Positions 24,052 through 35,709 of a DNA stretch of 64,000 bases are shown piece after piece; the first letter of the stretch is position 1; every line of letters begins with the position of its first letter. Below the pieces are notes generated by a model. That model saw only the letters and a list, made by a program, of their open reading frames with translations. It had not been told where the DNA came from and did no database searches. The translations under genes and the position numbers were made by a program. The DNA lies in the NCBI RefSeq assembly GCF_020283565.1, contig NC_060061.1:34323362-34387361 (forward strand). The letters run 5' to 3'. Source of the DNA: Trifolium pratense. Lineage: Eukaryota > Streptophyta > Magnoliopsida > Fabales > Fabaceae.

Positions 24052-26839
24052 TATTTTTCTTGTTGGGCTTCGGTCCTCTTTCTCTACCAAAAGGCTCATA
24101 AGATAAGTGAACCATTTAGCGTCTGTTTGTTTTGACATTGGAGAACGACAAACGCGAGTTTGGTGCCTCGAAACGTGATTTCACCATTTTTGTATTGTTT
24201 GGGTAAATGTAAAATGCAATTCTCTGCAACGTGATTCTCAATCCATACGTGAGTTTTCTTGAAGCTAGAAAACCAAGCTTCTGCGTCAAAAAAAAAAACG
24301 TGATTCTCAAATATTTGATTTTTGATAGCATGTATTCTGACTAATTGCCCCTTTATAACTGTTTGCACTGTGATTTTGGCTTTCTTCTATTCTATTTTAG
24401 AGTTGCTATGACATGTATCATTTTGGGCAAAGGAAGGCGAGATGTGCCATGGCTGCTGCTACATTTTTTTGTGTGTACTATAGTAACATCTCCAAGGTTA
24501 GGAATGATATTGCGGGTCAAACCGGAATAAGATATGGGCTCCAAGACCAAAGGCCCATTGTCTTTTTTGATGTCTTTCCATAAGAAATGGTTTGACATTT
24601 TTAATTAAAAAATTACTAGTATAATACATTATGCATTTTAATCTAAAAGAACATAAATAATTAAATTTTTTTCGACGGAAACAAATAATTAAACTTAATA
24701 ATACAATATAATTTTTTGGTCTTTAATACAGTATTTTTTTTTTTTGCCCTTTAATACAAGATAAATAATTTAAATATTAAATAATTATATATAAATTAAA
24801 TCTAATTTTAAATACATATGTGTAAGCCTAATTTGGTAATTATACATCCAAACTCAATTTTGACTCAAACTATCCAAACAACATGAAATATTAAGAATCA
24901 CTTTTATATTGATGTATCTAAACATAAATCAATTTTATTCAACTCATTTTTAATCAAAATCAATTTTATCAAACTCAATTATGTCAAAATCAATTCTTTC
25001 TGACTCAGAACCAAACACATACTTATATTAAGTTCATTGACATTCCTCATAATGTGGCTAAGCATGTCAAGAATTATAGGATCATAGTGTCATAGATCAT
25101 ACACATAGGATAGAAAGAGAGCATAGTCATGCTCATGAAGTAAAAGTTCATAGATCATATTTTTAATTTATAAAAGATGATAAAATATGTACATTAGTGT
25201 TCTTTAATATTAATAGGACGTAATTAACTAATTAATATAACCAACTATAACTAATTTCTAACTAATTAACTAACATCAACAAACTCTACTTATCTTAACA
25301 AAGCATTATGTTCTCGCTATGATGTCACACCACCAAACACAAATTACAAACCTTCGTTGCAGGTCCATCATAACTCATGCGGTACCATCCACATCGGATA
25401 AATGACATCCACAAAAAATATTTTTGAAAAATGTTTACCTGTAACTCTAAAGTGTAACTATTTAAAAAATGTTTTTATATTTTATTTTTCAATGTGGGGC
25501 TTGTGTATTTTCCAGTAAAAATCAAATGAAATCCTATTGCGTAACCCTTGGATTGTGAAAATCAGTTATTGTTTAGGTAAATCTTTATGTATTTTGTGCT
25601 ATTTTATTTTTTTATAATGAAGTTGAGGATCAAATCTCACAACTTGTAACCAAAAAAAAAAAAAAAAAACTCTCACAACTAGATCAAATTTTATGTATTG
25701 TTCTATAAATAAATATTATGTATCCGGTTTTAAACTAAAATTACAAAATAATTGTGTTAGTTTTCTTGTTAAACTTGGAGCATCATCTGATATAGATCGT
25801 TTGGTTCATAACACTCCTCCGTATGGACTGAATGAGCTTCTCTCCACAAACTCTTGTGGAACCTGATTTCAAAGAATGTAGTTTTGCCTTCTCCAATTGG
25901 GAAAATTAAAAAATATTTAAATTATAGCGTTTAAGTGCAATCATGTGGAGTCAAGATCTCTCCATTTTCGTGATCACTAAAATTTTAAAAATATAAATTC
26001 AACGATGTAATATTCATTGTGGTGATGAAAGCCTATAATGTTTGGGCTTAATTAATTAAGAGAAAATACCCATAAAAGAAAAACGTGTTTCACATAATTA
26101 ATTAAGAGGAGGGGAAAAAAGTGCAAATGCTTTATTTGGGCTTTCATAATCAAATTAAATGCTACTGGGCCTGGCAGGAATGAGGGTTGTTTGCGTGGAA
26201 GGATTCTCTCTCCCCCTCTCCCCACCCAAATTCTATTTCTGCCCCTGCGAAAAACTTCAAAAAGTGTTTTTCAAATTTTTTCTAGTTCAAATATTATTTT
26301 TAACGGCAAAAAAAGTTTGGAAAATGCGTTCTAAAATTTTTACGGGGCAAAAATGGATATTCAGGAGAAAAAGAGAGTCTTGGGGGGGTGGTGTCCCATA
26401 TACCAACATTGTGTTGAATTTTACTCTTTAGACTCCTCAGGTTGCTCTCAAGCCCTCCAAAAATCCACTGCAGTCATTACTACTGGCAGGACATGGAGCA
26501 CCTCATTTGTTACATTCATTGCTACTTCTAGCAAAGTTCTATTTCCCACAACAATTTACGGCATAACAATTTTTAATCATATATAAAAAAAAAAAAAAAA
26601 CCAGTTCAATTGTTTTGTTCAATTTCATCAATGAACACAGTGTTCTTCATTTCCTTTTTCTTCTCATGAGCCTAAAAATCTGGTTCTTCATTCCCTTTTT
26701 ATTCTTTCGAACGCAGTTTCAAATAAATCTGAATCTTATAGTGGTGTTCTTCATTCCCTTTTTAGGGGTTTTTAGCCCGTCTTGCCAAACCTGACTAAAG
26801 CCCGCATGGAACCGGTCTGACAAATCTGAATAAATGTAG
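24052..26839. other. Intergenic; weak inverted repeat, no gene
   Basis: GCGTCTGTTTGTTTTGACAT at about 24119 and sequence ending TTCTGACTCAGAACCAAACA near 25015 could be decayed ends of a hAT-like element, but I cannot define borders. Poly-A and poly-T runs are common (25652-25670, 26585-26601). The frames at 24096-24368 and 26159-26431 show no domain. Confidence 0.35.
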
Positions 26840-27872
26840 GAATTTTTTTTTTCTACCCCAACAATTATCAATCTACCCCAACATTAATTTTGAATGGATA
26901 AATTTACCCTCATATATAAACTAAAATCCTGAAGAAAAAAATTTGGTTACCGGAACACTTTGAAAAAAAGTGTTCTGATATGTAAATTTTTTTTTGTTAC
27001 CGGAACACTTTGGAAAAAAGTGTTCAGGTATATAAAATTTTTCTATTTTTTTTTTTACCTGAACACTTTGAAAAAAAGTGTGTAGGTATGTAAAATTTTT
27101 CTAATTTTTTTTGTTACCTACACACTTTGAAAAAAAGTGTGTAGGTATGTAAAATTTTTTCAAATTTATTTTGTTACCTATACACTTTGAAAAAAAGTGT
27201 GTAGGTAACAAAATAAATTTGGAAAGATTTTACATACCTACACACTTTTTTTCAAAGTGTTCAGGTAACAAAAAAAATTAGAAAAATTTTACATACCTGA
27301 ACACTTTTTTCCAAAGTGTGTAGGTAACAAAATAAATTTGGAAAATTTTTACATACAATTTGGAAAGATTTTACATACCTACACACTTTTTTTCAAAGTG
27401 TTCATGTAACAAAAAAAATTAGAAAAATTTTACATACCTGAACACTTTTTTTTTTCCAAAGTGTGTAGGTAACAAAATAAATTTGGAAAAATTTTACATA
27501 CCTACACACTTTTTTTCAAAGTGTTCAGGTAACAAAAAAAAATTATAAAAATTTTACATACCTGAACACTTTTTTCCAAAGTGTGTAGGTAACAAAATAA
27601 ATTTGGAAAATTTTTACATACCTACACACTTTTTTTCAAAGTGTTCAGGTAAAAAAAAAATTTAGAAAAAATTTTATATACCTGAACACTTTTTTCCAAA
27701 GTGTTCCGGTAACCAAAAAAAAATTTACATATCAGAACACTTTTTTCCAAAGTGTTCCGGTAACCAAGTTTTTTTTCTTCAGGGTTTTAGTTTATATGTG
27801 AGGGTAAATTCGTCCATTCAAAATTAATGTTGGGGTAGATTGACAATTGTTGGGGTAGACAATTTTTTTTTC
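26840..27872. mobile_element. Foldback Mutator-like element with palindrome array
   Basis: A 1033-bp element flanked by TAAATGTAG (26831-26839 and 27873-27881), a perfect 9-bp duplication. Both ends carry two TCTACCCCAACA motifs about 20 bp apart, then AATTTTGAATGGA. Inside are units of about 50-60 bp, each with a half such as GTTACCGGAACACTTT or TTACCTACACACTTT next to its complement across an A-rich spacer. Left of about 27190 units run one way and to the right the other way, so the whole element can fold on itself. No protein is coded. It belongs with the element at 62667-63947. Confidence 0.85.
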
Positions 27873-27881
27873 TAAATGTAG

Positions 27882-29981
27882 AGCTTGAGAGCCTTAAAAT
27901 TTTAGTTCGGATTTTTTAGGGTGTTTTAGCCCGGCTTGAAAAAATCTGTTTAAAATACGAGCTCAATATAATGGATTCATTGGTTAACACCTTAATCCAT
28001 ATACTAAATTATAGTATATGATTTGTATCTGATCACCAAAACATGACTCTTAAATATTTTATAATTCTTCATGGAATTTCACAATTTCTTTCCTTTCACA
28101 CTCAAAGTCTTATATCCATATGCTTATGATATGTAATTGTGCTATGTTATTTCTTTTGACAAAGTAATTGTGCTATGTATGTTTTTTTTTTTACAACAAT
28201 TGTGATATGTATGTTAATCACCCTTTTCATTTACTTATTCTTTCATAGTCTTGTAAATCAATTTTAAATTTTATTTTGATAAACTCGTTTTTAATTAAAG
28301 CTTTTTGGCCCGATCTAATAAAATTCAAAGTCCACTCTAACCGACCCGTTTACGTTCGGGCATTTTGACAGCACTATCTAAGTGTCTTTAAATTATAACT
28401 ATACCAAAATAGCACCATATCTTTAGTCAACTACCCTTTTCTTGCACTTTATTAAAATTGTACACCTTATGTTCTTTCCTATATTACTCTTAACCGATTT
28501 TCATTTTGAAGAATCACTTTAATTTCAAGCAAAAAAAAGAATGAAATGAAGATAATTAATGATGTAGCACTTTACTTAGAGCAATAACTTATCTTCACAT
28601 AACACATGTACATGTACTACATCTTGCATTGTAGAAAACCAAGCATAATGGTATACATACCCTCCCCTTTCCCTCAATACAAAATAGAGGAGCATCTCTA
28701 GGGTCAAAGGTCAACCTTATCAGCTCATCATATAATCCATAACCTACCTCATAAGTTCCACTTACCCTATCTTACAAAAATACTAAAAAAAGCATACCAA
28801 ATTTGACCATATTTGATACGTTTCTTGTGGCAAAGATACTGTGAGAGAATGTGGAGTATTGTATGCCACGCTTACAATTTAGAACCCAAATATAATATGT
28901 CATGCTAGGGACCGACATAGTGCCAAATGTACATATGGATATTCTAGTAAGATCATATTCAACTTAGCTAGCAATTGACTTTGAGTCACATTTTTTTTCT
29001 CAGAAGTCAAACGACTCAAGTAAGGTTTTAGGCCTTAAAATTTTAACTAATTCTCTGGTTTAGTTGGAGGCCCCATATCATGATCCTCCTCCGAAATATA
29101 GGTTACAAGACTGCATAATCGAAGCCGCTTTAGAAATCCGAATTCGGTAAGTCGAAAACTCATGTAGTTATGCATTCGGTGTTCGTAAAGCCGTACTCAG
29201 ATCGGACGGTTCAAATCTCAAACTCAAATTTTATATTAAATAAATAATAAAAAAAATCTTAAGATCTGAACCTTCAATATTGACCAGACGATTAAGAGAT
29301 AATGACTGCGATTAATCCGTTTGTCTATGTTAGGTCTCTAAATATGTTGGGTAGACCCAATTTTTTTATTTTTTTATTTTTTTATTTTATATATATTTGG
29401 TGATTGTGATTGATGCTGATATAACATAACATTTCATTATCTCAGGTATGATTTTAAATTTTCAAGAAAATCACACCTTTCTCTTAACGGTTTAATTCAC
29501 TGCTACGATACCATGTCATAACAAAAAGAGTACACTATACTATTTCCAAACAATATATTGCTATGTGTTTCAATGAGGATCCGCAAGTTTGTTTTCATTT
29601 GTTGTTTTCTTGTTATATATTAGCCATATTTCAATTATAAACAACAGTGTATGATTTGGCTTTTTATTTTCCTTCCAGATTTTGTTCTTTTTGATGAAAA
29701 GATTGAACAAAGACAAGAAACGACAGAAGTGCAAGGACCAAACAAATAACACGTACCGGTTTGGAGAATTATTTATCGACATAACTTTCTTTTTTTCCAA
29801 TTTGACAGATATTCATCACATCAATTTGAGTGAGACATGCTGGATTTTTAGCTCCATTTAATCAAAAACTCTTTGTCATTTTAATAATTGATGGTTTGAT
29901 GAGCAAAGCAAAAGTTTTTGAGGTAGTAAATCGCAGCAGCTTAAACTATTTGCACCTTTAAAAAATGCATTCAACATGGAT
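27882..29981. other. Intergenic, nothing firmly recognised
   Basis: AT-rich sequence. A T-rich stretch near 29360-29400 precedes a short TA run. The stretch 29060-29340 is richer in G and C and might be an old retroelement piece, but no motif identifies it. The frame at 29570-29800 is not convincing. Confidence 0.35.
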
Positions 29982-29986
29982 CAATC

Positions 29987-30439
29987 TGTTGGGGTTGATT
30001 GCAATGTAAGTCCCACATTGCTAATGAAGGGAAAAAAAAGGTCAAAGAAATTATATTGAAGAAGTCTCACATTGCTTAGAATGATGAAGCAATGGGGGAA
30101 TCAAGACTATATAATGGACCTAAGTTCTTTGTTTATAATTGCACCAGTCAATAGCACTTTAAGCTTATATCTGACTTTTTTTTGTTTTTCTCTTGTACTC
30201 TTGTATTAGAGGGTTGAGAGATGTAGTTAGGTATTTGCTTTGGAGAGTGTGGGTGTATTGGGGGCCAAGGGAAGGTTGAGGGTAGTCTATGTGTTGTAAC
30301 AATTTTCACATAGTGTTTATTCTCTGGTTGTCGGTTTTGACAATGACCGTGGTTTTTTTCTCCGATTTGGAGTTTCCACGTTATATTCTTGTGTGTTGAT
30401 TGCGTTCATTTATTTTCTCTATGCCGGTTTTTCCCAACA
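29987..30439 (+). repeat. 5' LTR of the deleted Copia element
   Basis: Begins TGTTGGGGTTGATTGCAATG and ends TTTTTCCCAACA. CTATATAATGG near 30108 is a plausible LTR TATA box, and the frame-free 3' part is GT-rich. Confidence 0.93.
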
Positions 30440-30469
30440 ACTGATATCAGAGCTCTTGGTTTGATTCAG

Positions 30470-31340
30470 GAGTAGGGAGTCCGCTGTGAAGTTTAGGCTA
30501 GAGAAAACTAATGGAAGAATCACGTTTGGCTTGTGGGAAATCAAGTCAAGGATATGGTGATGCAATTTGGGTTACACAAGGTCAGCCTGGAGAGGCGGTG
30601 GTAATAATACTCAACATCAGTCTAGAGAGGCGGTGATAAGAATACTCGGGTTACGTCTGAAACAACAACTTATTATGATGCAGAGGTGCTAGTGGAAGTT
30701 GGGAATTGGTGGAGTGTTGAGTCATGAACTTTGGAAGCGCCTATCACATGTGTTTGAAGAAGAAATACTTTTGAATCCTTATAGCTAGTTGAAGGTGGAG
30801 TTGTTCATCTTGGTGACGGAAAGCTAGTAAGGTTCAAGGTATGGGTGAGTTTCTTTTAACATAATGCGAAGTATTTTCTTGAACTTTGATGCATAGATAG
30901 TATGTAGATACTTGTTAGATAGTTCTACTATTATTGGTTATGCATCTGTTACTAGTGGTGATTCTCATGTTTTGGTTAAGTTGTGGATCTTCGGGTGGGT
31001 ACTTGTTAGTGACGTGAGTTTAGTTGGACTAGTTAAACAAGGTTTACTAGGCGGTGTAACTAAACTGGAATTGTTGGAGCCTAACAATGGCCTGAGGTGG
31101 TTTCATAGATGTTTGAAGTTGTTCAAGTGACACATTGACATCGGTTGACATGGATGCAAGGTGTGTGATGATAGCGTGCAGGCATTGGTTGACATTGATG
31201 CAATGTACGCGGTTATCTCGATGGCTGATGAACTTCCGGAGAAAGCCAACATGGAAGTTGCACCATAAATTTTCAGCGAGGTTTCGAGATGAAATTCTTG
31301 GGATGACTTGGTTCCAAGTGAAGAAAAATCTTGGGATGGT
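30470..31340 (+). pseudogene. Fused remnants of Copia gag, protease, integrase and RNase H
   Basis: Short broken pieces of a Copia polyprotein in the right order. The gag start VKFRLEKTNGRITFGLW comes first. A segment near 30700-30840 corresponds to the protease-proximal stretch seen in the 4917-6133 copy (VVHLGD, then GKLVRFKV). LVGLVKQGLLGGVTKLEL near 31018-31072 matches the pre-integrase zinc-binding region (usual form LSKQGLLGG.K..KLEFC). MADELPEKANMEVAP near 31221 resembles the RNase H tail. Stops and shifts separate the pieces. Large internal deletions removed reverse transcriptase and most of integrase. Confidence 0.65.
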
Positions 31341-31388
31341 TTAGTTCCAAGTGGAGTATACTCTTTATGGTGGAGTATGATAATTTAA

Positions 31389-31500
31389 TTTGTCGGTATA
31401 GACAATGAGAATTATGATTGTCGGTGAAGACAATGATTGTCGGTATAGACAATGGAAGCATAAGATAATGATTGTCGGTGTAGACAATGAAGATTGAAGA
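31389..31500 (+). repeat. Palindromic minisatellite near the 3' LTR
   Basis: Four copies of ATTGTCGGTNTAGACAAT-like units, each an imperfect palindrome (ATTGTC / GACAAT), lie in about 110 bp just before the 3' LTR of the Copia element. I did not see it in the 4917-6133 relative, which is truncated there. Confidence 0.8.
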
Positions 31501-31522
31501 CCATTACAATCAAGGTGAAGAT

Positions 31523-31974
31523 TGTTGGGGTTGATTGCAATGTAAGTCCCACATTGCTAATGAAGGGAAAAAAAAGGTCAAAGAAATTATATTGAAGAAG
31601 TCCCACATCGCTTAGAATGATGAAGCAATGGGGGAATCAAGGCTATATAATGGACCTAAGTTCTTTGTTTATAATTGCACCAGTCAATAGCACTTTAAGC
31701 TTATATCTGACTTTTTTTGTTTTTCTCTTGTACTCTTGTATTAGAGGGTTGAGAGATGTAGTTAGGTATTTGCTTTGGAGAGTGTGGGTGTATTGGGGGT
31801 CAAGGGAAGGTTGAGGGTAGTCTATGTGTTGTAACAATTTTCACATAGTGTTTATTCTCTGGTTGTCGGTTTTGACAATGACCGTGGTTTTTTTCTCCGA
31901 TTTGGAGTTTCCACGTTATATTCTTGTGTGTTGATTGCGTTCATTTATTTTCTCTATGCCGGTTTTTCCCAACA
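31523..31974 (+). repeat. 3' LTR of the deleted Copia element
   Basis: Matches the 5' LTR across its full length with only a handful of substitutions and one-base length changes. It is followed directly by the CAATC duplication. Confidence 0.93.
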
Positions 31975-31979
31975 CAATC

Positions 31980-32131
31980 ATCATCCAGACATAAGATTTC
32001 TCTAATCAAATAAGAAAATCAGGGCTGACCCTAGCTAAGGCCAGGAGTGTCACGACCTAGCGTCCAAAATTTTAGGGGTCCAATTTTCTTTTTGTATACT
32101 CACATACTCTTTTTTAGGGTGGGTGTCTAAC
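31980..32131. other. Short spacer between Copia element and SINE
   Basis: No feature recognised. TTAGGGGTCCAATTTTC near 32070 is reminiscent of short decayed transposon ends. Confidence 0.3.
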
Positions 32132-32145
32132 AAAACAATAATCAT

Positions 32146-32350
32146 CTAGTGGTGTTGGCTTGAGTCCTTGGAGTATGTTTCTCTAAAGGTCTCAAGTTCG
32201 ATTCCCCCTGGTGCCAATTTCAATGAGGTAAGTCCATACAGAGCAAAAAAAATCTGGCTTTAAATGGGGCCCCTGCAAGTGGGCGGTGTGATTGGTCCAC
32301 TTGGATTAGTCGATCCTAAGGCCGGATACCAAGTTTTTTTTAAAAAAAAA
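32146..32350 (+). mobile_element. tRNA-derived SINE with 14-bp TSD
   Basis: The 205-bp element begins CTAGTGGTGTTGGC (box A) and has TCAAGTTCGATTCCCC (box B), followed by a non-tRNA body (GGGGCCCCTGCAAGTGGGCG, then TTGGTCCACTTGGATT) and a T/A-rich tail. AAAACAATAATCAT flanks both ends (32132-32145 and 32351-32364). RNA polymerase III would make its transcript and a LINE enzyme would insert it. I recall the body from abundant legume SINEs. Confidence 0.9.
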
Positions 32351-32364
32351 AAAACAATAATCAT

Positions 32365-34430
32365 GAAAGAATCTGTCACTTGAATGGTTTGACGATTTTG
32401 TCAATTAAGAAAGATTTGTTGATTATAAATGATTTTGCATCTCAATATGTTAGAAGAAATCGCTTTTTATGAATTTTCGAGTAAAAACTCATTTTTTTTG
32501 ATATTTTGTAAAACTATTATCATGTATTAAGGTTTATTATGTTAAATGAAGTAAGTTATTTTTCTCATGATTTGTCTAGGGACTATAAAAAGTCAGGAAC
32601 GAGAATGAAGAAAACACAGCGAATGTGACGTTTTCAGGTTACAATGTGCGTACCTCGGCCTAGGCCATGAGTTAGGTTTTATAGAGGTTGAATTAGGATT
32701 CCTAGGTCTAAGAACCTTCTTCTGGATAATTGTCCTCTTGGACATGTGTAAGTAGTTAGGTTTTAAGATTTTGGATGAAAATATGATGTTTTGATTCATT
32801 TGTTATCTTTAATTGGAATTTGAAACACCAAATCATTATCCAAAACCTTCAAAAAAAAAATAAATAACCGTCTTGAATCGAAAGTGGAACACCATAACTC
32901 TTGACACTCCCCAAGCTGCAATTTACAAAATTAACCCTCTAACTAGTAACAATAGTCGACAAACGTCTGAATTGAATTTAAGCATGAGCCAAATTAAAAA
33001 AGGATGGATGTAGGACCATAATAGAAAGATGTATCTTTAACAACAAATACAAAACGATCCTAATAATTTATGGACCACACACTACACACAGGTTATCTAT
33101 AGTATAGACAACATAAGCACTTTTTCATTAATAAAAAAATTACATAATCTTTATTAAAACATGCATAAAAGATTACTATGATCTGCACATTACAAAAACC
33201 AAGATTATCAACAACTTATGAGTTAAATATCATCAATTTGGTAGGCAAAATCAATGTCCACATGCACTCTAATCAGTTTCAGGTAGTAGATTAAGCTAAA
33301 GAATTAAGTAGGAGAGGATCTTCATATCTTGAGGATAGTCGCAAATCTATATGACCAATCAAAGCTAGACAATTCCAGTGTGTAGTAATTCAAATTGGTA
33401 TATTCATATTCATAAGGTATAAAAAAATATTATACATGATTCTGCTTCAACTTTGAGTTGTTAGGAGGAAAGTGAATGATTGGAGATAGGTTAGTGAATT
33501 AATATATGGTCGTGTGCAATCCAAGTCGAATTCTAACCAATGCGATTAAAAAAATTCTAATGAAATCAGGGGAGTCTTAGAAAGTTAGAATAAAACAATT
33601 GGCCATGTGGGTGGGGTCTAAATTTTTGTTGTTGTATAAATCGTGTATCTTCTGCGCATAACTGCAAAGATTAATTTCTCGAGTTTTGTGGAAGAAAAAC
33701 TTTTTCTAAACGTTTAAACATTGCTGCGTGCATAAGTCAGGAATCATCAAACTCATAACTTTGATTAAACTAGATGAGACTATTGTCATCTCATTTAAGT
33801 GCTGTCTAAATTTTGGTCCTGTAATATATTATGATGTGATAAAAAAATGTAATAATCATATCATACCCATAGATTTTGGTAAGTTAGCAAAAGAACTTGT
33901 TATATCTTCGATCCACGTTGTACCTTTAAATTTGCATTTTTTTTTTCTCTCTTTTTATTATGCCCAATTTTTGTTAATGGTTCTGTTCTGTCTGCATAAG
34001 ATTTTTGACACCAAAACTTGTACCGCACAATATATGATTTCTGCATTTTTTAATAATTTTTGTTCTTTCTTTTCATGCTCCGACCAAGTCACAATCTCAG
34101 TACAGTATATCTTATTATGTGGTGTCCAATTAATATAGTAATATACATATATCAAATTTGGATGTCTGAATACCATTGCTCAATGGTTTTCTACATTACA
34201 TTGTTTGGTGTATTAGGAGAAAGAATGTCATTGAAATAATAATATTTGGATGAGATACCATTTGTGTAAAATAATTGTTAGGCAATGGACAAAAAACACA
34301 GAACAGTACAGAATGAAAAATGTTTAAGGTAATGACAAATTTTATCTTCGGTGAAAAAAAATATTATTTTGATATTTTAGAAAATATCTACACAAGACAA
34401 AAAATTGTCTAGTGATTTATTGAAGGGCAA
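32365..34430. other. Intergenic, nothing recognised
   Basis: AT-rich. The 136-codon frame at 33728-34138 (+) contains hydrophobic stretches but no domain, poor codon character and no splice context. I regard it as chance. A G/C-richer patch near 32600-32720 has no recognised family. Confidence 0.35.
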
Positions 34431-35121
34431 AACTTTTAATTTTAGTTCAATTTTTTGGTCTCCAATTTATTCAATCTCATAGAGAAATAAAGAAAAAACA
34501 ACAAGGCAGAGGCAAAAACATTTTATTTTTACTTATTTCTTCAATTTGTAGCCTTTTCTCCAAGACTTTTTACTTTCATCATCATTGTACCAGTTTTTTT
34601 TTTTTCTTCTTCTTCTTCATCACCTATCAAATATGCTTTTTTGCAAAAAATATTTTAACAAATTCTACATATTTTTTTACAAACTTTTGATTCATTACAA
34701 CTTTTTATAGCAAACGAATTTTTTTAGTCACATTCATTTGCTTCTGTTTCCCATCAATGATGGTAGTGATAATTTCTTTATTGGTGATCAGAAACATATA
34801 TGTAAAAAAAAAATAAGGGTTTTTTATTTTTTTGTTTAAATATTTGCATTCCCAAAAAAATATAATTTCTTTTATTAAAATTTATTAATTCTTTTAAAAA
34901 TTTTCAAATATACAAAAGTTTCCTAATATATAAAGTATTATGAAATCTTGATTGTAAAAAGTCATTTGAAAAAATCTCTCAAAATCCATTCAAATCATGT
35001 GTTAAAAATCTTGATTGTAAAAAAGTCTTGTAAAAAAAGTCTTTAAAATCTCACAAAATCAATATAGTCCAACAAAATATCATAAAATCATCAAGACTTT
35101 TTTTTTGCCAAAATTATCTCA

Positions 35122-35424
35122 TGTCAAATAACCGATTATCCCAAAATCTTAAGGTGTTAGGATAGAGCCATATCAATGGTTTTATATTATTTTTAACACG
35201 CCCCCTCACGCAAGAGCCCACTTGGGCTTGAAGCGTGGATAATGCATAGGTCCACCTACCATATGCTTAAATTCCACTTTTTAATTAGAAAGTGAGGGGA
35301 GCGGAGATCAAACTCTAGACCACTTAGTCATAGAGGCTCTGATATCATGTCAAATAACCGATTATCCCAAAACCTTAAGGTGTTAGGATAGAGCCATATC
35401 AATGATTTTATATTATTTCTAACA
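35122..35424 (-). mobile_element. Complete TRIM (mini LTR retrotransposon), 77-bp LTRs
   Basis: Two 77-bp direct repeats (35122-35198 and 35348-35424) begin TGTCA and end TAACA on the + strand, so the element reads TGTTA...TGACA on the minus strand. Next to the right-hand LTR, TGATATCAGAGCC on the minus strand is the primer-binding site for initiator tRNA-Met. Next to the left-hand LTR, GTGAGGGGGCG is the polypurine tract. The inner part is only 149 bp. The flanks TCTCA and TCTCG match at four of five bases. The LTRs differ at only a few positions. No protein is coded. Confidence 0.9.
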
Positions 35425-35523
35425 TCTCGTAAAATCTCAAAAGATTGAACTAAAATTAAAAAACAGTACAATTGAATTTATCGACAATTTATAGCCTTTT
35501 CTCCATCAATTAAGCAACACGTA

Positions 35524-35630
35524 AATGATTATGATCAATTATATATTGAAATAAATAAAACATTGAAAATTAATTTCAAACCTGAATGATTATGATCAAT
35601 TATATATTGAAATAAATAAAACATTGAAAT
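35524..35630 (+). repeat. Tandem duplication of about 60 bp
   Basis: GATTATGATCAATTATATAT followed by TGAAATAAATAAAACATTGAAA occurs twice in tandem, starting near 35527 and 35587, inside the long-TIR element. Confidence 0.85.
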
Positions 35631-35709
35631 TGCAATTATAGAAATAAGTAAAAATAAAATGTTTTTGCCTCTGCCTTATTGATTTTTCTTTATTTCTCTA
35701 TGAATTGTT

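Larger units (their letters stand above)
29987..31974 (+). mobile_element. Internally deleted Copia LTR retrotransposon, TSD CAATC
   Basis: Two nearly identical LTRs, 29987-30439 (453 bp) and 31523-31974 (452 bp), start TGTTGGGG and end CCCAACA. They are flanked by CAATC at 29982-29986 and 31975-31979. The sequence after the 5' LTR, CTGATATCAGAGC, is a primer-binding site for initiator tRNA-Met with one change. AAGGTGAAGAT before the 3' LTR is a weak polypurine tract. Only 1083 bp lie between the LTRs, so the element is non-autonomous. The few LTR differences (for example a G-run length and a T-run length) point to a young insertion. Confidence 0.93.
34475..35709. mobile_element. Long-TIR element hosting a TRIM insertion
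   Basis: An inverted repeat of about 65-70 bp, TCATAGAGAAATAAAGAAAA through AGGCAGAGGCAAAAACATTTT to TTTTTACTTATTTCT, occurs at 34477-34545 and, complementary, at 35638-35706. The interior (34930-35115) resembles the subterminal DNA of the Harbinger at 19578 (GATTGTAAAAAGTCATTT, then CACAAAATCAATA), which suggests an old Harbinger-derived piece inside. The TRIM at 35122 interrupts it. No clear target duplication was found, so the outer borders are approximate. Confidence 0.6.

Noticed and set aside
26900..27780. CRISPR-like array of repeats and spacers
   Set aside because: Repeats are palindromic, change direction at the centre and drift gradually; spacers are A/T-rich and non-unique; the element has TIRs and a TSD in plant DNA.
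33728..34138. 136-codon plus-strand open frame
   Set aside because: No recognisable domain and hydrophobic stretches from T-runs; likely chance in AT-rich DNA.
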